Below, piece by piece: positions 52,354 to 61,361 of a stretch of 64,000 bases of DNA. The notes beneath the pieces were generated by a model. The model was not told the origin of the DNA. It searched no databases and saw only the letters and a program-made list of their open reading frames with translations. The position numbers and the translations under genes are program-made. Source of the DNA: Drouetiella sp036703255 (GTDB lineage: Bacteria > Cyanobacteriota > Cyanobacteriia > Elainellales > Elainellaceae); NCBI GenBank assembly GCA_036703255.1, contig DATNPL010000071.1:1-64000 (forward strand), read 5' to 3'. How positions within the stretch are numbered: position 1 is the first letter of the stretch; each line of letters opens with the position of its first letter.

Positions 52354-55305
52354 TTAGGCTGGTTCCAAAGCAGGCAATAAAACATAAAAACAACTCCCTG
52401 TTCCTAAGACACTTTCAGCCCAAATATACCCTCCATGTTGCTGAACAATACTTCGGCAGATAGCCAAGCCTAGCCCTGTGCCTCCTTTTTGGCGAGAATC
52501 AGAAACATCGACCTGTTGAAATCGTTCAAAAATGGTTTCGATCTTATCAGAGGGAATGCCGCGCCCTTGATCTCGAATTGAAAAAAGAATGTAAGGGCTA
52601 GAGAAAAGAGAAAAAGGCATGGGAAAGAGCTTTTTACTCTGGTTTTCTGGCGCTATATTCTGGGAAAAAATAGCAGTTGCAATGTGGTTAGAGCTATCAG
52701 CATACTCACCTTCTGTTGGCTGATTTATCAACTGAGTATTTAACCAAACCGTACTCCCTCTGGGTGAAAACTTGATCGCGTTGCTCAGCAGATTCGTAAG
52801 CACCTGAAGAATGAGATCGCCATCTAACGCCAAGCTGAATGAGAAGGGAGAAATAGATAGATGAACTCCAGCATCATCAGCGACTAGCTGCATTAAATCG
52901 ATCGCTCTCAGGATCAATTCTCCAATGTCATAAGACCGTTTTACAAGCTCCACCTTGCCAGATTCTAATCGTTCTAAGTCGAGGATATTATCAACCAGAT
53001 AAACTAACCGCTCCGTTCCTTCAGCCGCAATTTCAAGGAGCTGTTGAGCGCGATCGGACTGCAAATCAATCAGCCCATCTGACATGAGATCAACAGCTCC
53101 ATGAATTGCAGTTAATGGTGTCCGAAACTCATGGCTGATAACTGAAATAAATTCATCTTTCATTTTTTCCACTTGGTAGCGTTCTGTAATATCTTCTCCA
53201 ATGCCCAGTAATCCATTAATTGCGCCTTGCGAATCTCTAAGCTGGGTGATATTCCATGCGACCCGTCGAGTTTCTCCTAGCTTCGTTACAATATCCCTCT
53301 GAAAATAGGCAGGAACCTGCTGGATTAGTAATTCTTGAGCATAGTTCTGGGCAGCTATTTGATTTTGAGGCGATACTAAAGTGGTAACGAAATTTTTTTC
53401 GAGTAGCTCTCTTCGGGTGTAGCCTAAAACTTCTACGGTAAAGGGATTGACATAGGTAATGTTAAGCCTTGTATCAACTCCAATCACCAGGAGCCGAACA
53501 TCCTCCATTACAGTTCGCCAACGTCGTTCAGCCTCTCGCAAAACCGCTTCAACTTGCTTCCTTTGCTTTAGCTCTTTCTGAAGTCGTTGATTGATCTGAT
53601 TCAGTTCCGTCGTGCGTTCAATCACAAGCGCTTCTAAATGATCTTGGTATTGTTTTAGCTCTGCTTCAATCCGTTTGCGATCGGTAATATCTTTAACAAT
53701 TCCTGCAATTCGTTCCACCTGTCCAGCCTGATCAAAAATTGGGAAAGTTCGCGTTAAAACCCAGCGGATATCGCCCGTTGGCTGTACGATACGGTACTCT
53801 AGGCTCTGTTCCGATGGGCTACAAACCGTTTTCACCGTTGGCGGCAATTGCGCTTGATCATCAGGATGAAGGGCTGCCATCCAAGAGCGAGGATTTTGGT
53901 AAAGGCTAGAACAGGTGCGTCCCCAAATCTCTTCATAGGCCGGACTGATATAAAACATTTGGCTATAGTCGGGTGCAGCAATGAAAAAGACATCTCGAAT
54001 GTTTTGGGTGAGCTGGAGAAACTTTTGCTCATTCTGACGGAGCGTGGCCTCAATTTGTTTGATGTCTGTAATATCCCGAAAGTACCAGATTCGACCAAAA
54101 TCATCCCCTTCAAACGATTTGACGGCTGCGGAATAGCGATCGAAGATGCGACCATCCTTGAAGACAATTTCATCTCGACCGATGATCTCTGGGTGCTGAT
54201 TAAGGTAGTCAATCTGCCTGAGAAACTCTTCTGGGTCTTTTAATTGATCGAGTACTGTTTCTCGGAGCTGCCGATCATGTTCAACGCGAGAAATCGTCTC
54301 TTCTGGAATGCGCCAAAGCTGACAAAATCGTTGATTGTAAGATACGGCCTGCTGGTTTTCGTTTGTAATTAAAATTCCATCAATGGCGGCATCTTGCTGA
54401 ACTTTTAACATGGCATTACTGCGTCGCAGCGCTTGTTCTGCAAGTTTGAGATCTGTAATATCCGTCGTTGTCCCAATCAGCCGAACGGTAACGCCTTGCT
54501 CATCTTGTAGTGCAGTTCCTCGCGCCATCAGCCAGCGAATTGAGCCATCTTTATGAAAAACGCGGTGCTCAATCGCGAAGTCTGACCGATGGCCTTCTAC
54601 ACAAGCTTTTGACATTTCAAACACGGCGGGCTGATCTTCGGGATAGCAATAGCTAAACCAAGCCTCGCAGCTATTGGGAAGTTCTATCTCGCTATAGCCG
54701 AGAAAAGACTTGATATTTGGATCGAGATAAAATTCACCCGTTTGCGGATTGAGTTCCCATACGCCCACGCTGGCCGATCGCGTGGCCAGCACATAGCGCT
54801 CTTGGCTTTGGCGAAGCGCTTCTTGAGCCTGCTTACGCTCAGTAATGTCTTGGAAGTGCCAAACTCTACCGTAATAAACGCCCATAGACGATCGCATTGG
54901 GGCAGAGTGCCGCTCTAGAATGCGCCCATCTTTGAGAAAAATCTCATCATGGCTAATTTCTTCTCGGTTTTGATAAAGGGCTTCGACTCTAGCCACAAAC
55001 TGATCTGGATCTTGCAGTTGCGTTAAAGCCGTCTTTAAGATGACCCAATAATCATTCGTGGCAATGACAGATTGAGGAATGCGCCATAACTCACAAAACC
55101 GTTGATTATGAAAGATGACTTCTCGATGTTCATTGACCACCCAAATGCCTGCCACTGAAGTTTCTCGCTGTGCCTGCAAGAGAGCATTACTGCGTCGCAG
55201 ATCTTCTTCTATCCGTTTGCGATCGCCCAATTCGGCTCGTAACTGTTCTATTTCAGCAATCAACTGCTCGTGGGTTTTATCCTTGTCGTCAATTGGATAA
55301 GTCAT
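52354..55305 (-). CDS. Sensor histidine kinase with five PAS domains
   Basis: A 983-residue soluble kinase from ATG 55305 (a TTG four codons earlier is less likely). After an N-terminal coiled coil (THEQLIAEIEQLRAEL) there are five PAS domains. PAS1 and PAS3 share FHNQRFCELWRIP/SYNQRFCQLWRIP and the same flanking text, so one arose by duplication. The HisKA box is SVISHEFRTPLTAIHGA, and the ATPase has LLSNAIKFSP, RDQGRGIP and GGTGLGLAI. An insertion of roughly 40 residues lies between the N and G1 boxes. No membrane segment is present, so it senses a cytosolic cue. It follows the multidomain regulator gene by 54 to 66 nt. Confidence 0.92.
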   Translation of the reverse strand: MTYPIDDKDKTHEQLIAEIEQLRAELGDRKRIEEDLRRSNALLQAQRETSVAGIWVVNEHREVIFHNQRFCELWRIPQSVIATNDYWVILKTALTQLQDPDQFVARVEALYQNREEISHDEIFLKDGRILERHSAPMRSSMGVYYGRVWHFQDITERKQAQEALRQSQERYVLATRSASVGVWELNPQTGEFYLDPNIKSFLGYSEIELPNSCEAWFSYCYPEDQPAVFEMSKACVEGHRSDFAIEHRVFHKDGSIRWLMARGTALQDEQGVTVRLIGTTTDITDLKLAEQALRRSNAMLKVQQDAAIDGILITNENQQAVSYNQRFCQLWRIPEETISRVEHDRQLRETVLDQLKDPEEFLRQIDYLNQHPEIIGRDEIVFKDGRIFDRYSAAVKSFEGDDFGRIWYFRDITDIKQIEATLRQNEQKFLQLTQNIRDVFFIAAPDYSQMFYISPAYEEIWGRTCSSLYQNPRSWMAALHPDDQAQLPPTVKTVCSPSEQSLEYRIVQPTGDIRWVLTRTFPIFDQAGQVERIAGIVKDITDRKRIEAELKQYQDHLEALVIERTTELNQINQRLQKELKQRKQVEAVLREAERRWRTVMEDVRLLVIGVDTRLNITYVNPFTVEVLGYTRRELLEKNFVTTLVSPQNQIAAQNYAQELLIQQVPAYFQRDIVTKLGETRRVAWNITQLRDSQGAINGLLGIGEDITERYQVEKMKDEFISVISHEFRTPLTAIHGAVDLMSDGLIDLQSDRAQQLLEIAAEGTERLVYLVDNILDLERLESGKVELVKRSYDIGELILRAIDLMQLVADDAGVHLSISPFSFSLALDGDLILQVLTNLLSNAIKFSPRGSTVWLNTQLINQPTEGEYADSSNHIATAIFSQNIAPENQSKKLFPMPFSLFSSPYILFSIRDQGRGIPSDKIETIFERFQQVDVSDSRQKGGTGLGLAICRSIVQQHGGYIWAESVLGTGSCFYVLLPALEPA

Positions 55306-55371
55306 AGTTGGGGGCAACGCGCTTGCCGTCTATTGTAGAGGCTGAAATAAGCTGAATTAAAAACCCAGGCG

Positions 55372-57258
55372 CTATGATCTAGGCTTGCTACGCTTAAGCT
55401 GATTAATAATACGAGCCACCAACTCTGGCTCAATAATCGGTTTTCTCACATAGTCATTTGCTCCCGCTCTAAACACCTGATAGATTAAGTCGGCATCAAT
55501 ATTGACAGAGAGAAACAGCACGGGCAAATCTTCCCAGCGGGGGTCATTGCGAACGACTTGGCATAAATCTAATCCACTCAACTCTGGCATCACCATGTCG
55601 AGAATCAGTAAATCGGGCTGGGTTTGCTCCAGGACTGGCCAAAATCTGCTGGGATGATTCACAAGTTCTACCTGAAAGCCCCAAGGCTGAAGGATTGTAG
55701 AAAGCTGATCTAGAATGATGGAGTCGTCATCAACCACCAATACTTTGCCTTCTAGGGGCACAGAATTTTGCAGCGCTTGAGCGATCGCTGACAGGATGCG
55801 TTGAGGGGCAACAGGGGTTTGCAGAACCGTATGTCCACCCAGCCGCGCAATTCTGAGCCGTTCTCCAAAATTGTCTTGTTGCGTCAGCACAATGACGGGT
55901 ACAGGCGGTTGGATTTTTGCCAGCGCTTCCATCAGTTCAAATCCGCTGGCTGCGACTTCTACAACACTCAGGTCAAGCAAAACGACATTTGGACGCGCCT
56001 GGGAAATCGCTGCGATCGCATCGGCAGGGTGGAGGATACTAATTTGCCAAGTTTGCGCGATCGCGTTATCGCAGAGCTGTGGGCTAAATGATGCCGTATT
56101 TCCGACGACCAGGATGCGTTGCTGTTGTGCCGTTAGCGATCGGGGAGTGGAAGGTGGAAAAGGAGATTGAATAGTTAAGATGTATTTAATGGCGGCGAGT
56201 TGTTCAAACAAAGCCGCAGTTTCTGATGAAGATAGACCGCTTGAGTCTGGTCTATCTGCCAAAACAGCCTCAAGCTGGCGACAAGTTTGAGACAGCCCAT
56301 GCAGCTCAAAACTGCCTAGAGAGCCTGCTAGCGTATGGGCTTCTCGATAAGCTTGTTGACGCAGTGGGGCTTTCAGGTTGCCCTGGGTCAGAGCCGTAAT
56401 CGCCTTCTGAATCACCGTGACGCGATCGCGATATTCTCCTCGATAGTGTTCCCAAGCTTCAACCAGTTCGGGCGGAATCGATAACCCTGATGGTTTAACG
56501 CCATGACCTAATCCGATCGAGCGTTGAGCTGGCTTAATCTCAAGTCGCTCAGTCTTAGGAAATTCAGGTTTGAAAGCTTCAGCCGGTTGGTTAACCTTGA
56601 GGCGATACCCTAGCCCATAAATGGTTTCAATTAATTCTTCGCATCCCGCCTGCTTGAGCTTCCGCCGTAACGCTTTAATATGCGCCCGTACTCCATTCTC
56701 AGTCGGGGCTTCCTCCAATGCCCAAAGGTGATTAATCAAAGCGCTCTGGCTAAAAATCCGCTGCTGATTTCGCAAAAACAGTTCTAGCAGCTTGTACTCT
56801 TTGCCCGTCAGATTCAACGGCTGACCGTTATAGGTGACGATGCAGCTGCTAAGGTTAAGCTGTAATCCCTCCCAAGCCAAAATCGACGAGCGATCGGAAC
56901 TTTCTCGCCGCAGCAAAGCCCGAATCCGAGCCAGTAATTCATCCACATTAAACGGTTTGACCAGATAGTCATCGGCTCCAGCATCTAGCCCTGCGACTTT
57001 ATGCATCGCACTGTCCTGGGAGGTGATCAAGATCACGGGCGTATAGTCTTTGCGATCGCGCAGCTTTTGGCAAAAGCGAATTCCATCTATTTGAGGCAGC
57101 ATGACATCGAGCAAAATCAAGTCATATTGAAAAGCCTCTACCAACTCCCACCCTATTTGCCCGTCCGCAGCCGTTTCGACCAGATACATCTTTTCGGTCA
57201 GCGTTTGGGTCAGAAACTCAGTTAGAAACTCATCATCTTCCACTAATAGAATCTTCAC
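55372..57258 (-). CDS. Multidomain response regulator REC-wHTH-HPt-REC-REC
   Basis: A 628-residue protein with a GTG start. REC1 carries Asp51 (LILLDVMLPQIDG). An OmpR-type winged helix at about 128-224 (LTGKEYKLLELFLRNQQRIFS, then VRAHIKALRRKL and YGLGYRL) is followed by an HPt domain with His308 (YREAHTLAGSLGSF). REC2 (about 380-500) has Asp429, but its acidic pair is replaced by VVGNTA and the Lys position reads LQTPVAP, so it is degenerate. REC3 (about 504-625) has Asp554 (LILDMVMPELSG). It would bind DNA and pass phosphate internally, with the adjacent five-PAS kinase as likely donor. The domain order is unusual but seen among cyanobacterial hybrid regulators. Confidence 0.9.
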   Translation of the reverse strand: MKILLVEDDEFLTEFLTQTLTEKMYLVETAADGQIGWELVEAFQYDLILLDVMLPQIDGIRFCQKLRDRKDYTPVILITSQDSAMHKVAGLDAGADDYLVKPFNVDELLARIRALLRRESSDRSSILAWEGLQLNLSSCIVTYNGQPLNLTGKEYKLLELFLRNQQRIFSQSALINHLWALEEAPTENGVRAHIKALRRKLKQAGCEELIETIYGLGYRLKVNQPAEAFKPEFPKTERLEIKPAQRSIGLGHGVKPSGLSIPPELVEAWEHYRGEYRDRVTVIQKAITALTQGNLKAPLRQQAYREAHTLAGSLGSFELHGLSQTCRQLEAVLADRPDSSGLSSSETAALFEQLAAIKYILTIQSPFPPSTPRSLTAQQQRILVVGNTASFSPQLCDNAIAQTWQISILHPADAIAAISQARPNVVLLDLSVVEVAASGFELMEALAKIQPPVPVIVLTQQDNFGERLRIARLGGHTVLQTPVAPQRILSAIAQALQNSVPLEGKVLVVDDDSIILDQLSTILQPWGFQVELVNHPSRFWPVLEQTQPDLLILDMVMPELSGLDLCQVVRNDPRWEDLPVLFLSVNIDADLIYQVFRAGANDYVRKPIIEPELVARIINQLKRSKPRS

Positions 57259-57349
57259 GCCGACCTCTGCAATTTTTTACGCCTATCGGAATCCTAGTGA
57301 AGCACGATATAAACTATTATTCTTGCGTGGGTTGGGTGCGGTTCGCAGC

Positions 57350-57946
57350 TCAACGTTGTTTGACTGGATAAAGCCAACCCTTAAACAGTCGCGTCACTTG
57401 AGGCATCACCACCCAAGTCATGATAGGCATCATAATCCCAATGTTAACTAGAGTGTCCAACCCAGACGGCAACCCACGGGTCAGGGGGCCAAGTAAACTG
57501 GGCATCAGCGAAATCATTGGATAGATCCCAACAGCGCTAACGATCGCGGTTTTCCATTTAGGCGGCGGACTAGCATTGGGTCGTTCGGGGAGGACAAACC
57601 AAGCCTCTAGACCATTGACCCGCTCCACCTGAGGAGGCGCTTCTGCCAGAGCCTCTGCCCGTGCAATCCAGCCTTGACAAACGGGCGAGTTTTCCCAGTT
57701 TTGTAGGCTTTTGAGTGTATCAAACCGCAAAATAAGCTGCCATTTTCCCTGTCTTGTGGAAGGATATAAAACCTCGCTTCCCTGATAGCCTGAGAAGGTG
57801 CTGGCCGCCAGAATCACCTTCTTCAAGGTTTCCTCAAACGCAGCTTCATGTCCTTGGCGAACTTGATGAACGATCGCAACGGTGACTGGGTCAGTAGATG
57901 AGTTTTGAGCATAGTTGGGATTGGGCGTGAAACCGTTTTTTTTCAT
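57350..57946 (-). CDS. Antibiotic biosynthesis monooxygenase-domain protein with membrane tail
   Basis: A 198-residue protein. The first 110 residues form an ABM-type ferredoxin-like domain (TVAIVHQVRQGHEAAFEETLKKV, LILRFDTLKSLQNWENSPVC). Two hydrophobic helices follow (about 132-153, AIVSAVGIYPMISLMPSLLG, and 160-180, VNIGIMMPIMTWVVMPQV) and then a basic tail. Such fused forms occur across bacteria with no defined reaction; ABM domains often oxidise quinone-like or small aromatic molecules, or serve as binding scaffolds. The neighbours are porin and small-molecule enzymes. Confidence 0.8.
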   Translation of the reverse strand: MKKNGFTPNPNYAQNSSTDPVTVAIVHQVRQGHEAAFEETLKKVILAASTFSGYQGSEVLYPSTRQGKWQLILRFDTLKSLQNWENSPVCQGWIARAEALAEAPPQVERVNGLEAWFVLPERPNASPPPKWKTAIVSAVGIYPMISLMPSLLGPLTRGLPSGLDTLVNIGIMMPIMTWVVMPQVTRLFKGWLYPVKQR

Positions 57947-57987
57947 CGATCACCTATGGTAGTGAAGTGTTTAAGGGCATTGCTGAT

Positions 57988-58020
57988 GTTGGAGAGGGGC
58001 GCTCCGCGCCCCTCTCCAAC
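57988..58020. repeat. Perfect hairpin (15-bp stem, 3-nt loop)
   Basis: GTTGGAGAGGGGCGC (57988-58002) pairs perfectly with 58006-58020 around TCC. Outer flanks GGCATTGCTGAT and ATCAGCAACGCC also pair with one mismatch, and AATCAGCAAC recurs before the hairpin at 63880. It lies between the porin stop and the ABM gene start on the minus strand. Confidence 0.85.
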
Positions 58021-58067
58021 AGAAATTCATCCCAGAAATCAGCAACGCCGGGTTTAAGCTACAGAAC

Positions 58068-59699
58068 TCAGAATGAAAAGACGGTGCGAAGAGAACCCAC
58101 CATGATGGTTTCGTTGCTACTTTGATTGCCAGCATGAGTAATGACCTGCAATAAAGGGGTTAACCGTAAATTTTGACTAACAGGGAGGTTGTAGAACACT
58201 TCTAGATTCGTTTGAGTTGCGTTACCCACTTCACGCAAAATAAAGGGCTGCGCGATTCCAATTCCTGCCAAGTCGCTTTTGACAAACACATCTTGCAGCG
58301 CAACTCCCGCTGACCAGTAGTTGGGCCGAATATCTCCTAATGTTGTGTCTGAATAGGAACCATAGGCATAGCGAGCAAAAAGACCGATCTGTTGATTAAT
58401 GGAGTAATCAATATTGGCTCCCAGCGTATGGAAATTGCTGCCTAACACTTCGCCAATACTCGATTGCAATCGCACCTTCAAGGCCGGAACTGGAGCGTAC
58501 TCTAACTCCAAAGCTCCCAGATAGGGATCGCCAAATAGACCTCCCTCTGCCCCTCCACCCTGTGTCGGAAACAGGCGAATGTCGCCAGGTTGCCCACCCC
58601 CCAAGAGCTGCTGATTTTCAGGAAGATTTTCTGTGGCGCTAGCAGCAATGTAGACGGCTCGTAAGGCTATGGGTGCTTGTGGCGATCGCCAAGAGAGCAC
58701 AGCACCTGCCCCCGCAGGGCGAGGCAAGAGTAGAAAGTTATTGACCAAAGCCTGCGTCGAGAAATCGCGAAAACTGACGTTGGCATAGCGGTTTTGATCA
58801 ATAAAGTCAGTGGCGACCAGTCTAGGGCCGATCGTGAGGCTTAAATCAGGCGTGGGGGCAAAGGTGTAATAGAGACGAGCCACGCTCAGTTGCTGAGTGC
58901 CAGGAACGGCAAAATCCATCCCGCTCCCTAAGTTGGGTTCGAGCGCGCCCGCAGCGTTATCTCCAGATCCAGGGCTGGCAGCCAAGAGGCGGAGCTTGAG
59001 CAAATCAGTGCCGCTAAAACTGGTATTGAGGTCAAGGCTGAATCGATACAGCAGCGTTGGGTTAGGTTGATCGCTGCTAATCACCCCACCCAAAGGGCTA
59101 ATGATGCGATCGCCGCTGAATCCACCCGCATTAACAGCCACAATAGCCTGACCCGAGAGCGTGGTAGTGGTTGAAAAGGCATTGGCTTCTAGCTGGGCTA
59201 GGTGAGCTGCTAAAGCCTCTACTTGCCCCTCTAGTGCCATCAACTCTACAGAAAACTCTTGCTGAAGTCGCTCTAGGGTGACCAAATCTTCGCGGTTGAT
59301 CCGCGCAGCGATAGAACGATCTGCCCCCGCCGCCAGAGAGTCCAAGCAAGCCTTGAGTCCGGCAGCAAATTCCTGACGAGAGAGGGCGCGATCGCCCTGA
59401 AAAGTCTGGCTCGCCGCAAGACATTGATACTGCTCCACGAGCGACTGAAGGGCTTGATAGGCCCAATCCGTCGGTAGCACATCAGTCAGTTGGCTCACCG
59501 CAGAAATTTGTTCAGCGATCGCAGCATCCGCGCCAACTGAGATCTCGTCTATCCCAGCGTCTGCTGAAGGGGATATCTCTGCATCTTTGACAAACACTTC
59601 AGGCTGAGTTTGGGCTGTTGCCAAACCCGTTCCTGCCCAAACCATTCCTGCCCAAACCATGAGGGAGCTAATCACCCAGAGTGGAAAAAATCTACACAT
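58068..59699 (-). CDS. SLH-domain OprB-type porin (iron uptake porin family)
   Basis: A 543-residue outer-membrane protein (ATG 59699; a GTG one codon earlier is possible). A signal peptide (FFPLWVISSLMVWAGMVWAG...ATAQ) is followed by an SLH domain (about 70-135, LPTDWAYQALQSLVEQYQCL and ALSRQEFAAGLKACLDSL). A short coiled coil (LVTLERLQQEFSVEL, 145-175) precedes an OprB-type barrel from about 180, with LYRFSLDLNTSFSG, RLYYTFAPTPDLSLTIGPRL and a final strand SLRTVFSF. This is the main cyanobacterial porin architecture, in which the SLH domain binds the peptidoglycan-linked polysaccharide. It passes ions and small solutes, iron among them in studied members. Confidence 0.93.
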   Translation of the reverse strand: MCRFFPLWVISSLMVWAGMVWAGTGLATAQTQPEVFVKDAEISPSADAGIDEISVGADAAIAEQISAVSQLTDVLPTDWAYQALQSLVEQYQCLAASQTFQGDRALSRQEFAAGLKACLDSLAAGADRSIAARINREDLVTLERLQQEFSVELMALEGQVEALAAHLAQLEANAFSTTTTLSGQAIVAVNAGGFSGDRIISPLGGVISSDQPNPTLLYRFSLDLNTSFSGTDLLKLRLLAASPGSGDNAAGALEPNLGSGMDFAVPGTQQLSVARLYYTFAPTPDLSLTIGPRLVATDFIDQNRYANVSFRDFSTQALVNNFLLLPRPAGAGAVLSWRSPQAPIALRAVYIAASATENLPENQQLLGGGQPGDIRLFPTQGGGAEGGLFGDPYLGALELEYAPVPALKVRLQSSIGEVLGSNFHTLGANIDYSINQQIGLFARYAYGSYSDTTLGDIRPNYWSAGVALQDVFVKSDLAGIGIAQPFILREVGNATQTNLEVFYNLPVSQNLRLTPLLQVITHAGNQSSNETIMVGSLRTVFSF

Positions 59700-59757
59700 C
59701 ACAGGATTTATGAAAGGGTTTTACCCAGCCAAAACGGTATCACTTGCTAATCGGGTG

Positions 59758-60615
59758 CTAAGCGGGGCGATCGGCCATTGCCAACACCAGCTGATCAAAA
59801 TTCGCCTGTGCCCGATGACCGACTTCTGAGGGAGACAATTCATCAAAAGCATCTGAAAAGAGTTCAAGCCCCACTGACGACAGCCCCCCTATTCTTTTTA
59901 AAATCTGCATCAAACCCAAAACGTCCATTTCTCCATCACCGGGCAATACGCGATGGTGCATCAAGTCTTCAAATAAAGACCTATGCAGCTTTGTGAGCGC
60001 GTCAGCCAGCTGCACCCTAAAGATTAGATCGCCTGGAATCGAGGCGAGTAGCGATGGATTGGGCGTCCCTCGAAAGTAATGCCAAGAGTCAATGAGTAGC
60101 CCTCCGTTAGGACGGTTGGCTTGACGCACAATCTCCCAGGCCGTTGCTAAATCAGGAATGCTAGAAAAGGGCATAAACTCCAAATGCACCCTAAGACCAA
60201 ACTCATGGGCGCGATCGCAAATCCGCGCAAAGTTCTCAACAAAAACATCAAATGGATACGCTCTGCCAAATGTTTCAATCACATTAATAGACTCCACACC
60301 CAACATCTCCGCCATCTTTAAAAAGGCAGTTTCCTCAAAATTCACAAAGGCAAGATCTTCTGACGATAGGCTGGCAGGGCTTTGCCAATCAGGTAGCCAT
60401 TGCGTTAGGGGATCGAGCACCGCTAACCGAACCCCATAATCGGCACTGATGCGACGCATCTCAGGAATGGATAGCCCGCCTGCGGTGAATCGCTGCACAT
60501 CGATCGGAAATAGCGTCATCGCTGGGAACCCTCCCACTACGGCTGCTATGAGGCGTTTTTCAAAAGACTTCGTGCGAACCGTTGCCGCCCACAAAACATC
60601 GTAGTTTTTCTGCAT
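59758..60615 (-). CDS. Sugar phosphate isomerase/epimerase-like TIM-barrel protein
   Basis: A 285-residue TIM-barrel protein of the xylose isomerase-like (AP_endonuc_2) superfamily, from ATG 60615; a TTG 13 codons earlier lies inside the previous gene. Conserved-type metal-site segments are visible: RVHLEFMPFSSIPD (Glu ligand), GGLLIDSWHYFRG (Asp and His), RVQLADA, HRVLPGDGEMDV and SVGLELFSD (Glu). Typical length. It overlaps or abuts the YcaC-like hydrolase gene upstream, so the two are translationally close and may act in one catabolic route. The sugar or polyol substrate is unknown. Confidence 0.82.
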   Translation of the reverse strand: MQKNYDVLWAATVRTKSFEKRLIAAVVGGFPAMTLFPIDVQRFTAGGLSIPEMRRISADYGVRLAVLDPLTQWLPDWQSPASLSSEDLAFVNFEETAFLKMAEMLGVESINVIETFGRAYPFDVFVENFARICDRAHEFGLRVHLEFMPFSSIPDLATAWEIVRQANRPNGGLLIDSWHYFRGTPNPSLLASIPGDLIFRVQLADALTKLHRSLFEDLMHHRVLPGDGEMDVLGLMQILKRIGGLSSVGLELFSDAFDELSPSEVGHRAQANFDQLVLAMADRPA

Positions 60616-60635
60616 CGTGCCCACTTTCCCCTTCT

Positions 60636-61223
60636 CTAAAAGCGATTGCCCCAATAGCTAAATTCTTGGTAGAGCTTGCCGACATCAGACCCTTCTGGGG
60701 TGTGCCAGTCTTTCATAATTTCTGAGGCGATCGAAGCCCAAGACACCATGACGGCTCCCGCCTGAGTCATCCTCAGCATTGCGGCAGACTCGTTTAAGCC
60801 AGTGTCGGAACCCGAAACATCGACAACAACATAGGGTTCATAACCACCGCCGATCAAATCAACCGTGAGCTGAAGGGTGCAAATATCTAACGAAATTCCT
60901 CCTAGCACGACTTTCCGACGACCCATTTTAGCCAGGGCATCCCGAAAGGCAGGCTCATCCCAGGCGCTAGGGGTGTGGCGCTCAACTCTAACAGCATGAT
61001 CAGCATTGGCGATCACTTCTGCAAAGAATTTGCCGCGAAATCCACCTTCTTCGCCCAGCATGAGGGTCGGTAGTTTGAAAATTTTTGAAAGTCGGGTTAA
61101 TGCCTCTGCATTCTTTCGTAACAGGTCATGGTCAATGGTTTTAATGCCAGGAAAGAAGCCGTCCAAAAAATCCACCAATACAACAACACAGTTATCGCGA
61201 GTCAACTTTTCACTGTAATTCAT
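60636..61223 (-). CDS. Isochorismatase-family hydrolase, YcaC-like
   Basis: A 195-residue cysteine hydrolase: nucleophile-supporting Asp18 in VVLVDFLDGFF, HTPSAWDEPAF in the middle, and Cys115 in VVLGGISLDICTLQL, the usual catalytic cysteine position after a GxxxDxC segment. The text around SAWDEPAF, DVSGSDTGLNESAAMLRMTQAGAVMV resembles YcaC, an isochorismatase-fold hydrolase of unsettled substrate. The following TIM-barrel gene starts 20 nt after the stop codon, so they are likely an operon. A ribosome-binding AGAGGC-type sequence precedes the ATG. Confidence 0.85.
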   Translation of the reverse strand: MNYSEKLTRDNCVVVLVDFLDGFFPGIKTIDHDLLRKNAEALTRLSKIFKLPTLMLGEEGGFRGKFFAEVIANADHAVRVERHTPSAWDEPAFRDALAKMGRRKVVLGGISLDICTLQLTVDLIGGGYEPYVVVDVSGSDTGLNESAAMLRMTQAGAVMVSWASIASEIMKDWHTPEGSDVGKLYQEFSYWGNRF

Positions 61224-61361
61224 GCCAAGCCTCTCGTCGTTTTAGATAATTTACATCTCCAAGATCTGAACCCAAATCGATTGAGAAACCCTCAACCTTG
61301 ACCCAATCTGACCCAGGCCATCCCGATTGCCATCCCAACAATAGGCCGCAATCCCTTCCGT

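Noticed and set aside
53848..54243. 131-codon plus-strand frame inside the PAS kinase gene
   Set aside because: Antisense shadow of a conserved PAS region with no independent support.
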